Assembly (NCBI GenBank): GCA_963721905.1 | Contig: CAVRMF010000002.1 | Location: 1 to 64,000, forward strand | DNA from: Roseiarcus sp963721905 | GTDB lineage: Bacteria > Pseudomonadota > Alphaproteobacteria > Rhizobiales > Beijerinckiaceae | Length of the DNA: 64,000 bases | Reading direction: 5' to 3' | Shown: one piece after another, positions 53,583-63,126 of the stretch | Position numbering within the stretch: the stretch's first letter is position 1 | Layout of the letters: the number at the start of each line of letters is the position of its first letter | Translations under genes and position numbers: made by a program | The notes under the pieces: model-generated | Seen by the model: only the letters and a program-made list of their open reading frames with translations | Told to the model about the DNA's origin: nothing | Databases searched by the model: none

Positions 53583-53927
53583 TCAGAACCGGAAGAGCGG
53601 GAATCCGGGATTGTCGGGGCGGCCGAGCGCCTCCCGGCCTCGCAAGCCCAGAAATGTCCCCTCGACCGGCGCCGGCTGGTCAAATGTGTCGATCACGTAG
53701 TTGTTTGTGGAGGTGACTGCGGGAGCCGCGACGCCGCCGAGCGTCAGATAGGACGGCGTCGCCTTGTGCACGGTGATTTGGCGGCCCTCGGGCTCGATCT
53801 TTTTCCTGGCGTGATGTTTCGCTCGCGCATGGATCGTCGGCGTCAGCGTCGTCTGCGCATCCGCCGAAGGCGCGGCGAGCGCGAGGGCGATGAGCGCGGC
53901 GCCCATCAACTGAACCGAACGAACCAT
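53583..53927 (-). CDS. Small exported protein, unknown
   Basis: About 114 residues from ATG 53927 (53951 is the outer alternative). Signal peptide MVRSVQLMGAALIALALAAP with cleavage after ADA. The mature part has a basic stretch (HARAKHHARKKIEPEG) and VTSTNNYVIDTFDQPAPVEG. No family recognised; composition fits a periplasmic or surface protein. Ends just before a short gene-free gap and the exporter operon is on the far side. Confidence 0.6.
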   Translation of the reverse strand: MVRSVQLMGAALIALALAAPSADAQTTLTPTIHARAKHHARKKIEPEGRQITVHKATPSYLTLGGVAAPAVTSTNNYVIDTFDQPAPVEGTFLGLRGREALGRPDNPGFPLFRF

Positions 53928-54044
53928 GATCCTAGCCCTCCGCCCGCTCAAACGCGCTACCCGAAACCTTCAATGGCCATGCGCCGACGCGCGCGGGCCT
54001 CCGCATTGCCCCGGCTCAAGCAGAAAATCAAGAACAGCGGCCCG

Positions 54045-55175
54045 TCAGTCCAAAGACTTGCGAAACCTGAGGACGCTCAATCCGAGGAGCGCGACGCCAA
54101 GCGCGGCGAGCGCCAGCATCTGCGGCCACAGCACGGCGAGCCCCACGCCTTTGAGGAATGTGCCCCGGATCACGATGAGGTAGTAGGTCATCGGATTGAT
54201 GGTCGAGAGCCATTGCATGAAAACGGGCATGGTTGCGATGGGGAAGCTGAATCCGGAAAGAATGAAGGCCGGATTGATGACGAAGAAGTTGGTCGCGAAC
54301 GCCTGCTGCTGGGTCATGCAGACGGTCGAGATGAGCAGGCCGATCCCGAGCACGCTGAGGAGATAGAGCGAGGTGCCGAGCAGCAGCACGAACGGATTGC
54401 CGACGAAGGGGATTTGGAACCACAACGTGCCGACCCCCGCCACCACGACCGTCAGGGCGAGGCCGACGAAGAAAAACGGAATCATCTTGCCGAGGATGAA
54501 CTCGAGTGGACGGATCGGCGTGACCATGATCTGTTCGAGGGTGCCGACCTCGCGCTCGCGCACCACCGCGAAAGAGGTGAGGTTGACCACCATGACGAGG
54601 GTTAGCGTCGCAATCACGCCGGGAACGAAAAACCAGCGGCTGTTGTAGTCGACGTTGTACCAGGGCCGCGGTTCGAGCGTCACAATCGGCGGCGGGGGTT
54701 GGGCCGGGTGCAGGCGGCGCGACAGGTCCTGCGACATCTGCTGCGCATAGGCGGAGACGATCTGATTGACATAGCCGAGGGCAATCAGCGCCGTGTTCGA
54801 ATTGGTTCCGTCGACGATGATCTGCGCCGGGGCCGAGACGCCCTTGCGCAACTCTTCGGCGAAGCCGGCCTGGATGACGATCGCGACCACCGCGTCCGAC
54901 TGGTCGATCGCCCTGCGGATCTCGGCCGGGGATTTGGCCGTCTCCACAATCCGAAAGCGCCCGCTGTAGTCGAAGCGCGAGATGAGCTCCCGGCTCTCCT
55001 GGCTGTGGTCGAGATCGAGCACCGCCGTCGACACGTCGTAGACTTCGAAGGTCGCCGCGTAGCCGAAGATGATCATCTGGAGGAGCGGCGGGACGATGAG
55101 GCGAAAGCGTGCCTGGCGGTCGCGCCGCATCTGAAGAAACTCCTTCAGTACGAGATTGAAGATCCGACCCCACAT
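54045..55175 (-). CDS. ABC-2 exporter permease (YbhR-like)
   Basis: 376 residues. An N-terminal membrane helix, a long periplasmic loop (residues about 50-170) and five C-terminal helices, the ABC2 membrane type-3 layout. Signatures: NLVLKEFLQMRRDRQARFRL, VREREVGTLEQIMVTPIRPL, LSGFSFPIATMPVFMQWLST. Last gene of the exporter operon, four bases after the sister permease. The two permeases probably form the heterodimeric channel. Confidence 0.92.
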   Translation of the reverse strand: MWGRIFNLVLKEFLQMRRDRQARFRLIVPPLLQMIIFGYAATFEVYDVSTAVLDLDHSQESRELISRFDYSGRFRIVETAKSPAEIRRAIDQSDAVVAIVIQAGFAEELRKGVSAPAQIIVDGTNSNTALIALGYVNQIVSAYAQQMSQDLSRRLHPAQPPPPIVTLEPRPWYNVDYNSRWFFVPGVIATLTLVMVVNLTSFAVVREREVGTLEQIMVTPIRPLEFILGKMIPFFFVGLALTVVVAGVGTLWFQIPFVGNPFVLLLGTSLYLLSVLGIGLLISTVCMTQQQAFATNFFVINPAFILSGFSFPIATMPVFMQWLSTINPMTYYLIVIRGTFLKGVGLAVLWPQMLALAALGVALLGLSVLRFRKSLD

Positions 55176-55179
55176 CGCC

Positions 55180-56313
55180 TCACCCCAGCGTCTTGCGGAA
55201 GGCGCGGGCCGCCAAGAACCCGATGATCGCCGCGTAGAGGGTCAAGAAGGCGATCGGCGCGACAAGATCGGCGAGGTCGCTCCCTTTGAGGAAGATCGCC
55301 TTGAGGATCGCAAAGTAGTAGCGCGCCGGCACCAAAAACGTGAGCGCCTGGACAGCGGGCGGCATCTGGTCGATTGGAAAGGCGAAGCCGGAGAGCAGCG
55401 TGGTCGGCAGCAGCGTCACGACGAGGGCGATCTGGCTCGCGCCTATCTGACTGCGGATGCTCGCCGAAATAAAATATCCGAGGCCCAGCACCACGATGAG
55501 GAAAAGCGAGGTTGTCACGAACAGCGTCGTGACGGCGCCGCGGAAGGGCGTCTCGAACCAATAGACGGCGATGATGAGACAGAGCGCGGCGTCCAGCAGG
55601 CCGATGAAAAAATAGGGCAGGATCTTCCCAGTCATCAGCTCCATCCGCGTGACCGGCGTCGAGACGAGCACTTCCATGGTGCCGCGCTCCCACTCGCGCG
55701 AGATCGTCAACGACGTCAGTTGGGCGCCGACCAGGGCGAGCACGAGCGCGACGACGCCCGGCAAGATGAAGTCGCGGCTCACCAGATCCTCGTTGAACCA
55801 CACCCGATATTGCGCCACCGCCGGAATGGCGGGCGGCTGCTGTCCGAGGCTCTGCGTGCGCTCCAGTTGGACATCGCCCGAATAAGATGCGACCACCGCC
55901 TGCGCGTAACCGAGCGCGATATTGGCGGTGTTGTCGTCGGTGGCGTCGAGGATCGCCTGCACAGAAGCGGAATTCGTCGCCGCGAGGTCCTGCGAGAAGT
56001 CCGGAGGGATGACGACCGCCATCTTGCAGCGCCCGCCGTCGATCGCGCGCTTGACCGCGTCGTAGTCGCGCTCCGTCTCGACGATGCTGAAGTACAGAGA
56101 GGCCTGAAAGGCTTTCATAAGCGCCTGGCTCTGCTGGCTGCCTTCGCGATCGAACACGCAGATAGGCACGTGCGTGATGTCGAGATTGACGCCGTAGCCG
56201 AGCAGCGCCATCTGCATGAGCGGCATCAGCAGCACGACCATGAGGCTGCGTGGATCCCGCCAGACTTGGATGATCTCCTTCTTGGCGATCGCTTTGATGC
56301 GGCGAAGGTTCAT
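55180..56313 (-). CDS. ABC-2 exporter permease (YbhS-like)
   Basis: 377 residues from ATG 56313; the open frame extends upstream but overlaps the ATPase gene and lacks the family start. Same layout as the neighbour: AIAKKEIIQVWRDPRSLMVV, periplasmic loop, EWERGTMEVLVSTPVTRMEL, LSGFAFPIDQMPPAVQALTF. The ATG overlaps the ATPase stop (ATGA-type), giving translational coupling. Paralogous to the following permease. Confidence 0.93.
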   Translation of the reverse strand: MNLRRIKAIAKKEIIQVWRDPRSLMVVLLMPLMQMALLGYGVNLDITHVPICVFDREGSQQSQALMKAFQASLYFSIVETERDYDAVKRAIDGGRCKMAVVIPPDFSQDLAATNSASVQAILDATDDNTANIALGYAQAVVASYSGDVQLERTQSLGQQPPAIPAVAQYRVWFNEDLVSRDFILPGVVALVLALVGAQLTSLTISREWERGTMEVLVSTPVTRMELMTGKILPYFFIGLLDAALCLIIAVYWFETPFRGAVTTLFVTTSLFLIVVLGLGYFISASIRSQIGASQIALVVTLLPTTLLSGFAFPIDQMPPAVQALTFLVPARYYFAILKAIFLKGSDLADLVAPIAFLTLYAAIIGFLAARAFRKTLG

Positions 56314-57269
56314 CTGGCCGCTCCGCGTGGGCCGTCGCCGGTGACAAGCTGCACGAACACGTCTTCCAGCGTTGGCTTGATCGGCTCGATCCGCGACCAG
56401 CCGAGAGCCCGCTCGCCAAGAAGAGCCGTGATTGCCGGCAGGTCGCGCGCCGCGTCGTCGACGACGATGTGGAGCGACGACCCGAACGGCGCGACGTCGC
56501 GCACCGCTGGCGCGGCTTCGAGCGCCTCGAGCATCGCGCCGGGATCGTCGCCCTCGACGAGCAGAATCTCGCCGTGAATCGCGCTGCGCTTCAGTTCGCT
56601 CGGGCTGCCCAGCGCAACAAGCCTGCCCCCGTTGATGAGGGCGATGCGATTGCAATATTCGGCTTCGTCCATGTAATGCGTGGTGATGACGACGCAGACA
56701 CCCTCGCCCGCGAGCGCGTAGATGAGATCCCAGAAGCGGCGGCGCGATTCCGGATCGACGCCGGAGGTCGGCTCGTCGAGAAACAGGATCGCCGGCTCGT
56801 GCATGACTGCGGCGCCGAGCGCGAGACGCTGCTTCCAGCCGCCCGAGAGGTCGGCGACGAGCGCGTCTTCCCGGCCTTTGAGCCCCGCCATGTCGATTGC
56901 GAAATCGAGCCGGTCGGCGAGCCTCGCGCCCTTGACCCCATAGACGCCGCCGAAGAAGCGCAGGTTCTCCATCACCGAAAGATCGCTGTAGAGCGAAAAC
57001 TTCTGCGACATGTAGCCGATGTTCTCGCGCACCTTCTCGGGGTATCGCGCGACATCGATGCCGGCGACTTCGGCCTCGCCCGAAGTCGGCCTCAGCAGGC
57101 CGCAGAGGATTCGAATCGTCGTCGACTTTCCCGCGCCGTTTGGGCCGAGGAAGCCCATGATCTCGCCCCGCCGCGCCTCGAAGCTTACTTCATTCACCGC
57201 GACGAAGTCGCCAAAGCGCTTCGTGAGGTGGTCGGCGATAATCCTGATCTCGCCATTCGCGTTCGTCAT
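56310..57269 (-). CDS. ABC exporter ATPase (second domain of a YbhF-like pair)
   Basis: 319 residues with one nucleotide-binding domain: Walker A GPNGAGKST, signature LSGGWKQRLALGA, Walker B ILFLDEPTSGVD and an intact switch His in VVITTHYMDEAEYC. The C-terminal 90 residues are the DUF-like tail found in drug-exporter ATPases. Overlaps both neighbours by four bases. In E. coli YbhF both domains are fused in one chain; here they are separate genes. Confidence 0.92.
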   Translation of the reverse strand: MTNANGEIRIIADHLTKRFGDFVAVNEVSFEARRGEIMGFLGPNGAGKSTTIRILCGLLRPTSGEAEVAGIDVARYPEKVRENIGYMSQKFSLYSDLSVMENLRFFGGVYGVKGARLADRLDFAIDMAGLKGREDALVADLSGGWKQRLALGAAVMHEPAILFLDEPTSGVDPESRRRFWDLIYALAGEGVCVVITTHYMDEAEYCNRIALINGGRLVALGSPSELKRSAIHGEILLVEGDDPGAMLEALEAAPAVRDVAPFGSSLHIVVDDAARDLPAITALLGERALGWSRIEPIKPTLEDVFVQLVTGDGPRGAAR

Positions 57270-58204
57270 TTGGCCTCGTCCGTCAGGAGCGAGACGAACA
57301 GGTCCTCGATCGAGGGGGCGATGCGCTCGATCTCGTCGACTGCGACGTTCCCCGCGCTGAGCGCCGCCTTCAGCTCGCTCGCGCGACGGGCCGCATCGTC
57401 GACCACGACATGGACGCTGTCGCCCATCAGGATCGCGCCCTTTACTCCGTCGCGTTCGGCCACGATGTCGCGCGCCCGACGCGCCTCAAGCGAGGATATC
57501 GCGAGGATTTCGCCCGGCATTAGCGCCTTCAGCGCCGCCGGCGTGTCGCAATAGAGCATCCGGCCCGAGCGCAGGAGCCCGAGCCGGGTGCAGCGTTCCG
57601 CCTCGTCGAGATACGACGTCGCCACGACAATGGCGACGCCCTCGCCCCGGAGTCCGTAGAGGATGCGCCAGAAGTCGCGCCTCGACACCGGATCGACGCC
57701 GGCGGTGGGCTCGTCGAGCAGCAGAATCTTCGGCGTGTGAATGAGCGAGCAGGTGAGCCCCAGCTTCTGCTTCATGCCGCCCGACAATTGACCTGCGCGA
57801 CGATTGCGGAACGGCGTCATGCCGGAGGCCGCGAGCAGGCGCGCCGCGCGTTCGTCCCGGTCGCGGCGCTCGATCCCGAAGAGTTCGGCGAAGAACTCGA
57901 TGTTCTCGTCGACCGTCAGATCCTCGTAAAGCCCGAAGCGTTGCGGCATGTAGCTGATGTGCGCGCGCGCAAGCTCGGGATTGCCGACCACGTCGAGCCC
58001 CTCGATCGCGATCGATCCCTCGTCCGGCGTCATCACCGCGGCCAGCAGGCGCATGATGGTCGTCTTGCCCGCCCCGTCCGGCCCGACGAAGCCGAACACC
58101 TCGCCCGCGGCGCAATCGAGCGTGACGCCGCTGACCGCGTCTACGGCTCCGAACCGCTTCGTCAGGTTGCGGACTTCGATGGCGGCCTTCGGCGCTTCGT
58201 TCAT
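57266..58204 (-). CDS. ABC exporter ATPase (first domain of a YbhF-like pair), altered switch residue
   Basis: 312 residues: Walker A GPDGAGKTT, signature LSGGMKQKLGLTC, Walker B ILLLDEPTAGVD. The switch (H-loop) position reads VVATSYLDEAERC, with Ser where the catalytic His normally stands, while the sister ATPase keeps it. This suggests an asymmetric heterodimer with one weak ATP site. Overlaps the HlyD gene stop and the sister ATPase start by four bases each. Confidence 0.92.
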   Translation of the reverse strand: MNEAPKAAIEVRNLTKRFGAVDAVSGVTLDCAAGEVFGFVGPDGAGKTTIMRLLAAVMTPDEGSIAIEGLDVVGNPELARAHISYMPQRFGLYEDLTVDENIEFFAELFGIERRDRDERAARLLAASGMTPFRNRRAGQLSGGMKQKLGLTCSLIHTPKILLLDEPTAGVDPVSRRDFWRILYGLRGEGVAIVVATSYLDEAERCTRLGLLRSGRMLYCDTPAALKALMPGEILAISSLEARRARDIVAERDGVKGAILMGDSVHVVVDDAARRASELKAALSAGNVAVDEIERIAPSIEDLFVSLLTDEAK

Positions 58205-59190
58205 GGCTGTCCGGGCGCCCGTACCGGGATCCTGGCGTCCGCAGGCAGGCCGGGGACCAGTTCATGCGAGGGATTGTCGATGTCGATGCGGATCCGATAG
58301 ACGAGCGTCACCCGCTCGGCGTGCGTTTCGACGCTCTTGGGGGTGAATTCGGCCGACTCGGAGATGAATGAGATGCGGCCCGGGTACACTTTCCCCGGAT
58401 AGGAATTGGTGGTGACGGTCACCGCCTCGCCGAGACGGATCTTACCGACGTCGGTCTCATTGACATAGGCGCGCAGCCACACGTGATCGATGTCGGCGAG
58501 CGTCACGATCGCGGCGCCCGGCGAGACGACTTCGCCGAGCTCCGCCTGACGCACCAGAATGACCCCGTCGAACGGCGCTTTTAGCGTGGTGTAGTCGACC
58601 ACGATCTTCGCCAAATCGAGCGTCGCCTGCGCGCTGCCGATATTGGCGATGGCCAGCGCGACGCTCTTCTCCGCGGACGCCTCGAGCGCATTGTCGCGGT
58701 CGAGGGCCGCCCTGGACTGTCTGACCGCCGTCTCGGCGACGTCGCGCGCGTCGGTCGTGCCGGCGCCTTTGATCAGAAGAGTCTGCGCGCGGTCGAATTC
58801 GAGTTGCTTCAGCGCGACGTCCGCTTCGTCGCTGACGATCGTGCGGCGCGACGCGATCACGTTCTGCTGAGCGACGTCGAGCTGGCGCGTCTGCGCGTTG
58901 AGCCCGGCCTCGGCGACTGCGACTTGTTGTTTGTAGTCAGCGTCGTCGACGCGCGCGAGGACCGTGCCCGCCTTCACCGACTGCCCCTCATCGAACGGGA
59001 GCTCGACGATACGCGACTGCACAGTCTTGAAGCTGACCACGCTCTCGTGCGCTTCGATATTGCCGGAGACGACAATGAAGTTGGTGCTCGACTTCCCCTC
59101 GATCCACGGAATGAGGATGTCCTGATAGCGGTAGGCAATGAGCGCGCCCAACCCCAACAACACCACCGCCCCAATGAAGACTCGCCGCAT
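58201..59190 (-). CDS. HlyD-family membrane-fusion protein of the exporter (YbhG-like)
   Basis: 329 residues. One N-terminal anchor (VFIGAVVLLGLGALIAYRY), first lipoyl half (VSGNIEAHESVVSFKTVQSR), coiled hairpin (VAEAGLNAQTRQLDVAQQNV), second lipoyl half (LKAPFDGVILVRQAELGEVV) and a beta-barrel end (SVETHAERVTLVYRIRIDID). First gene of the five-gene exporter operon. It should link the inner-membrane ABC pump to an outer-membrane channel; no TolC gene is in the operon, so an external one such as the lipoprotein at 20,106 would be used. Confidence 0.92.
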   Translation of the reverse strand: MRRVFIGAVVLLGLGALIAYRYQDILIPWIEGKSSTNFIVVSGNIEAHESVVSFKTVQSRIVELPFDEGQSVKAGTVLARVDDADYKQQVAVAEAGLNAQTRQLDVAQQNVIASRRTIVSDEADVALKQLEFDRAQTLLIKGAGTTDARDVAETAVRQSRAALDRDNALEASAEKSVALAIANIGSAQATLDLAKIVVDYTTLKAPFDGVILVRQAELGEVVSPGAAIVTLADIDHVWLRAYVNETDVGKIRLGEAVTVTTNSYPGKVYPGRISFISESAEFTPKSVETHAERVTLVYRIRIDIDNPSHELVPGLPADARIPVRAPGQP

Positions 59191-59293
59191 CGCACAAAGC
59201 TCTCGCGCCCACCCCCGGGCGTGTGGCGCTGATTGTTACGGATACGGCGTCGCGCGGATTTTGACAGAGGTCAACCCGTGACCCATCGTCGCA

Positions 59294-60509
59294 CAGGGGA
59301 ATCGCACTTGGAATTCTTCGGCTGCGTTGGCCGGGTTTTGCGTTTCGGATGGGATGGATTCTACCGGGTCGCGGATGATTCGTGGCGCGGGAGAATGTCT
59401 TGGATCGCTTTATCGAATGCTGGGACGGTTTGGATGACCCGCGCACTGGCAATGCCGCGCTGCACGACTTTCATGAGATTTTGGCGATTGCGATGTGCGC
59501 GGTTCTGTGCGGCGGGCAAGGCTCGGTGGACATGGGCCTGTTCGCCAAGGCGAAGGAGCCGTTCCTGCGCGGATTTCTCAAGCTCGAGAATGGCGTTCCC
59601 AGCCACGACACGTTCAGCCGGCTTTTCCGCATGCTCGATGCGGAGCAGTTCCGGGCGGCGTTTCAGCGGTTCATGGCGGGTTTCTCCGAGCAATGCGAAG
59701 GGGTTGTGGCGATTGACGGCAAGGTTCTGCGCCGCTCGTTCGACAGCGCCAGCGGCAAGTCGCCGTTGCACATGGTCTCCGCCTGGGGCTGCGAGCAACG
59801 CCTTGTGCTGGCGCAGATCGCCACCGACGCGAAATCAAACGAAATTACCGCCGTGCCGAAACTGCTGGAGATGCTGAGGCTGAAAGAAACGATCGTGACC
59901 GCCGACGCGCTCAATTGCCAGCGCGCCATCGCCCAGCAGATCGTCGATCAGGGCGGCGACTATGCCCTCGCCCTGAAGGGAAATCAGGGAACGCTTCATG
60001 ATGACGTTGTGCTGTATCTCGACGATCCCGCCAGCAAGGCGATCACCGCCGGGCCGGTCGTCGAGGCCGATCATGGCCGCATCGAAACCCGCACGGCCAC
60101 GGTCTCGACCGACATCGCGTGGCTGAACAAAGACCATCATTGGCCGGGCCTGGCCGCTGTCGGCAAGGTCGAGCGCCTCCGCCAAACCGCCGGCAAGACA
60201 ACGTCCGAAACCGCCTATTATCTGCTCAGCACGCCTTTGACGCCCGAACGCTTCAACGACGTCGTCCGCTCGCATTGGGGCGTCGAAAATCGGCTGCACT
60301 GGCGGCTCGATGTCGTCATGAACGAGGATCAGGACCGCAGCCGTCTGGGAAACGGTCCCCACAATCTCGCCGTTCTCCGCCACATGGCCTTGAACGTCAT
60401 GCAAAAAGATGGCGAAAAAGCCTCACTCCGGGGCAAGTTCAAGCGAGCCGGTTGGGACGAAGTCTACCTCGCCCGGCTACTGACCCTGTTTTGAAATGCG
60501 ATTGCCCTG
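59294..60509 (+). mobile_element. ISAs1-family element A
   Basis: Ends CAGGGGAATCGCACTT (59294) and the complement of the right end (CAGGGCAATCGCATTT, 60494-60509) agree at 14 of 16 positions. The two flanks do not share a target duplication, so one side was probably rearranged after insertion. It abuts element B. Confidence 0.85.
59382..60494 (+). CDS. ISAs1 family transposase A
   Basis: 370 residues, intact. Layout of the family: N-terminal DDE_Tnp_1-associated domain (FHEILAIAMCAVLCGGQGSV), first Asp in GVVAIDGKVLRRSFD, second in VTADALNCQRAIAQQIVDQG and DYALALKGNQGTLHDDV, and the C-terminal Glu block RSHWGVENRLHWRLDVVMNE. Probably active. Confidence 0.93.
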   Translation: MARENVLDRFIECWDGLDDPRTGNAALHDFHEILAIAMCAVLCGGQGSVDMGLFAKAKEPFLRGFLKLENGVPSHDTFSRLFRMLDAEQFRAAFQRFMAGFSEQCEGVVAIDGKVLRRSFDSASGKSPLHMVSAWGCEQRLVLAQIATDAKSNEITAVPKLLEMLRLKETIVTADALNCQRAIAQQIVDQGGDYALALKGNQGTLHDDVVLYLDDPASKAITAGPVVEADHGRIETRTATVSTDIAWLNKDHHWPGLAAVGKVERLRQTAGKTTSETAYYLLSTPLTPERFNDVVRSHWGVENRLHWRLDVVMNEDQDRSRLGNGPHNLAVLRHMALNVMQKDGEKASLRGKFKRAGWDEVYLARLLTLF

Positions 60510-60519
60510 GCCGTAGGCC

Positions 60520-61763
60520 CAGGGGAATCGCTTCAGGTTAACGGCGGGGTTTGGCGGATGAGGAACTCAAGGTAATCGGGGTTCAGGTTGGCGAGTTTTC
60601 GGCGAGTTTTGAGGCTGTGTCTGTCCTTTGGGTCGCGGATCAGGTTGACGTTCATGTGTTTGATGACAGCCATGTTTTGAGGGCCGTTAGCGGTTCGCAG
60701 GCGGGCGAGGTCATCGTGGAAGACGACGTCGAGCACCCAATGGAGCCGGTTCTCGACGCTCCAGTGGGCTCGCACGGCGGCGGCGAAGGTCTTGGCGTCG
60801 AGCTTGGCTGAGGAGAGATAATATCGGCGTTCGCGCGCGAGGAGGCCGTTTCGTTCGACGCGGCTTTCGACCAAGCCGATCATCGCCAGATGCGGGAAAC
60901 GCGGTTCGTCGGCGTAGCGGCGGTCGGAGAACAGCCAGTCGACCTTGTGGCAGACAACATGGCGGCGCTCTTCGATGCGGCCATGGTCGCCGTCAGTGGT
61001 GTTGTGGCCGGGCTCCGTCATCTCCGCGGGCGGATTGGCGAAAAAGTCGACGACATCCTGGTGCAGGACCGGTCGGTTGGCCTTCAACGCGAGCAGATAG
61101 TCGCCGCCGCCGGCGACGATTCGTTCCGCGATGTCGGTCTGGGTCCCCATGGCGTCGATGGTGACGAGCGCGCCGGTCAACTGCAATCGTTCGAGCAACA
61201 GCGGAATAGCGACGATTTCATTGGACTTCTCATCGACCGCCTCCTGCGCCAGAACCAGACGCTGACGGGCGGCCCAGGCGCTGACCATGTGCAGCGGTTG
61301 GCGGCCCTTGGCGCGCGCGTGGGTTCGTCGCGAGGTCTTGCCGTCGATGGCGACGATGTCGGGCGCGCGCTCGCGCAGCGTCTCGACCCAGGCGGAAAAG
61401 CACGTCTGGAATAGAAACGGGTCGAGCGCGTTGATCACGTCGTTGAGCGTGTCATGGGCCGGCAGGCCACGCTCGTAGGCCAGAAAACGCCGCAGGAAAT
61501 CGAGCCGCTGCTCGCCCCACATCCTGATTTCGACGAAGTCCTCCATCCCGCACAACGTCGCGCACAACACGAGCAGCAGGATTTCGGGTAGCGGATAGAC
61601 AACCCGCCACCTTTGGCGCGGGTCCGAGAGCCCCGAGAAATGGTCGAGAAGGCTGGCCGAAGGCGGCGCTTTGAACATGGTTGGCTCCGAATCAATCGAA
61701 GCCACCCAGGAATCATATTTTCCAACCCCGCGCTGAACTCGTTAACCTGAAGCGATTGCCCTG
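60520..61763 (-). mobile_element. ISAs1-family element B
   Basis: Ends CAGGGGAATCGCTTCAGGTT (60520) and the complement of the right end agree over about 23 of 24 bases. GCCGTAGGCC stands directly before it (60510-60519) and one base after it (61765-61774), a probable 10-bp target duplication. The first copy is all that separates it from element A. Confidence 0.88.
60533..61705 (-). CDS. ISAs1 family transposase B
   Basis: 390 residues, intact, only distantly like element A. N-terminal domain LPEILLLVLCATLCGMEDFV, first Asp in DIVAIDGKTSRRTHARAKGR, second in VTIDAMGTQTDIAERIVAGG, and C-terminal RAHWSVENRLHWVLDVVFHD with the catalytic Glu. The inverted end sequence reaches to within 13 bases of the stop codon. 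Confidence 0.93.
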   Translation of the reverse strand: MASIDSEPTMFKAPPSASLLDHFSGLSDPRQRWRVVYPLPEILLLVLCATLCGMEDFVEIRMWGEQRLDFLRRFLAYERGLPAHDTLNDVINALDPFLFQTCFSAWVETLRERAPDIVAIDGKTSRRTHARAKGRQPLHMVSAWAARQRLVLAQEAVDEKSNEIVAIPLLLERLQLTGALVTIDAMGTQTDIAERIVAGGGDYLLALKANRPVLHQDVVDFFANPPAEMTEPGHNTTDGDHGRIEERRHVVCHKVDWLFSDRRYADEPRFPHLAMIGLVESRVERNGLLARERRYYLSSAKLDAKTFAAAVRAHWSVENRLHWVLDVVFHDDLARLRTANGPQNMAVIKHMNVNLIRDPKDRHSLKTRRKLANLNPDYLEFLIRQTPPLT

Positions 61764-61849
61764 GGCCGTAGGCCCCATCCCTCTTGCAGGCCAGCCCAAG
61801 GCATGAGCACAATTGGGCCGAACACCCCCCGTCCCTCGAACACCTGCCC

Positions 61850-62953
61850 ATGCCGCACCTGCTCAGCGAATTTCGGCTGCGCGAAATCGCGCTTCCCAAT
61901 CGCATCGGCGTTTCGCCGATGTGCCAGTATTCCTCGGTCGACGGCTTCGCGGACGACTGGCATTTCGCTCATCTGGCAGCGCGCGCAGTAGGCGGCGCGG
62001 GGCTTGTGTTCACAGAAGCCGCGGCAGTTTCGCCGGAGGGGCGGATTTCGCCTCAGGATCTCGGCGTCTGGAGCGAGAAGCACTTCGAGCCGCTGGCGCG
62101 GATCGCGTGCTTCATCGACGCGCAAGGCGCAATCGCGGGCGTTCAACTTGCCCACGCTGGGCGGAAGGCCAGCACTTATCGGCCTTGGTCCGGGCGCGGC
62201 GCCCTGCCGGAGGCGCTCGGCGGGTGGCGCCCGGTGGGGCCGAGCGCGATCGCATTCGCCCAGGATTATGCGACGCCTGACGAACTGAGCGTCGATCGCG
62301 TCGAGGCGCTGCGACAGGCTTTCGCGACCGCGGCGGCGCGCGCCTATGCCGCCGGCTTCCGCGCTATCGAGATTCACGCGGCGCACGGTTATCTCTTTCA
62401 TGAGTTTCTCTCGCCGCTGAGCAATCGCCGCGCTGACGACTACGGCGGTTCGTTCGACAATCGCATTCGATTCTTGTGCGAGTGCGTCGTGGCGGTGCGT
62501 CGGGCCCTCCCCGAGCCGTCCCTGTTGTTCGTGCGGATTTCGGCGACGGATTGGACGGACGGCGGTTGGGACGTCGAACAGTCGGTCGAACTCGCGCGCC
62601 GGCTGAAGAGCATCGGCGTCGACGTGATCGACTGCTCGTCGGGCGGCAATGTCGAGAAGGCGCAGATTCCCGTCGGCCCTGGGTATCAGGTCCCGTTTGC
62701 CCAAAGAATCAGGCGCGAGGCGGACATTGCGACCGCGGCGGTCGGGATGATTACCGCGCCGGCCCAGGCGGATCAGATTATCCGCGCCGGCGAAGCCGAT
62801 CTTGTCATGCTTGCGCGCGCGCTGCTTCGCGACCCCTATTGGCCGCTGCGCGCGGCGCAGGAACTCGGTTATCCCATCCCTTGGCCGGCGCAATATCTTC
62901 GCGCGGCGCCCGCAGGCGCGCCGGAGCGCATGCCTGCGCACGAGCTCGACTGA
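61850..62953 (+). CDS. NADH:flavin oxidoreductase, old-yellow-enzyme family (YqjM/NamA type)
   Basis: 367 residues from ATG 61850 (an upstream ATG at 61784 is less likely and near the ISAs1 end). FMN-binding TIM barrel: LPNRIGVSPMCQYSSVDGFA with the Cys and Tyr typical of the YqjM branch, GVQLAHAGRKAS, then the substrate-binding His pair in IEIHAAHGYLFHEFLSPLSN and NRRADDYGGSFDNRIRF, and the phosphate loop VGMITAPAQADQII. Reduces activated alkenes with NAD(P)H. The promoter region may have been altered by the insertions just upstream. Confidence 0.93.
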   Translation: MPHLLSEFRLREIALPNRIGVSPMCQYSSVDGFADDWHFAHLAARAVGGAGLVFTEAAAVSPEGRISPQDLGVWSEKHFEPLARIACFIDAQGAIAGVQLAHAGRKASTYRPWSGRGALPEALGGWRPVGPSAIAFAQDYATPDELSVDRVEALRQAFATAAARAYAAGFRAIEIHAAHGYLFHEFLSPLSNRRADDYGGSFDNRIRFLCECVVAVRRALPEPSLLFVRISATDWTDGGWDVEQSVELARRLKSIGVDVIDCSSGGNVEKAQIPVGPGYQVPFAQRIRREADIATAAVGMITAPAQADQIIRAGEADLVMLARALLRDPYWPLRAAQELGYPIPWPAQYLRAAPAGAPERMPAHELD

Positions 62954-63126
62954 CGTCGAAGTCTTCGGGCGACGCTTAACCAAAGGAGCTCGTGACACCA
63001 TATGGAGACCAGCCCCGTGAGACGGCGCGCTCCCGTCTAAAAACTTGAGTTGGCGCGGTATGCGCCTATTGGTCAGGCTCATAGGGCGCGCGTCAGTTTG
63101 TAGAAATAACCGAAGCGAAGGGCATT

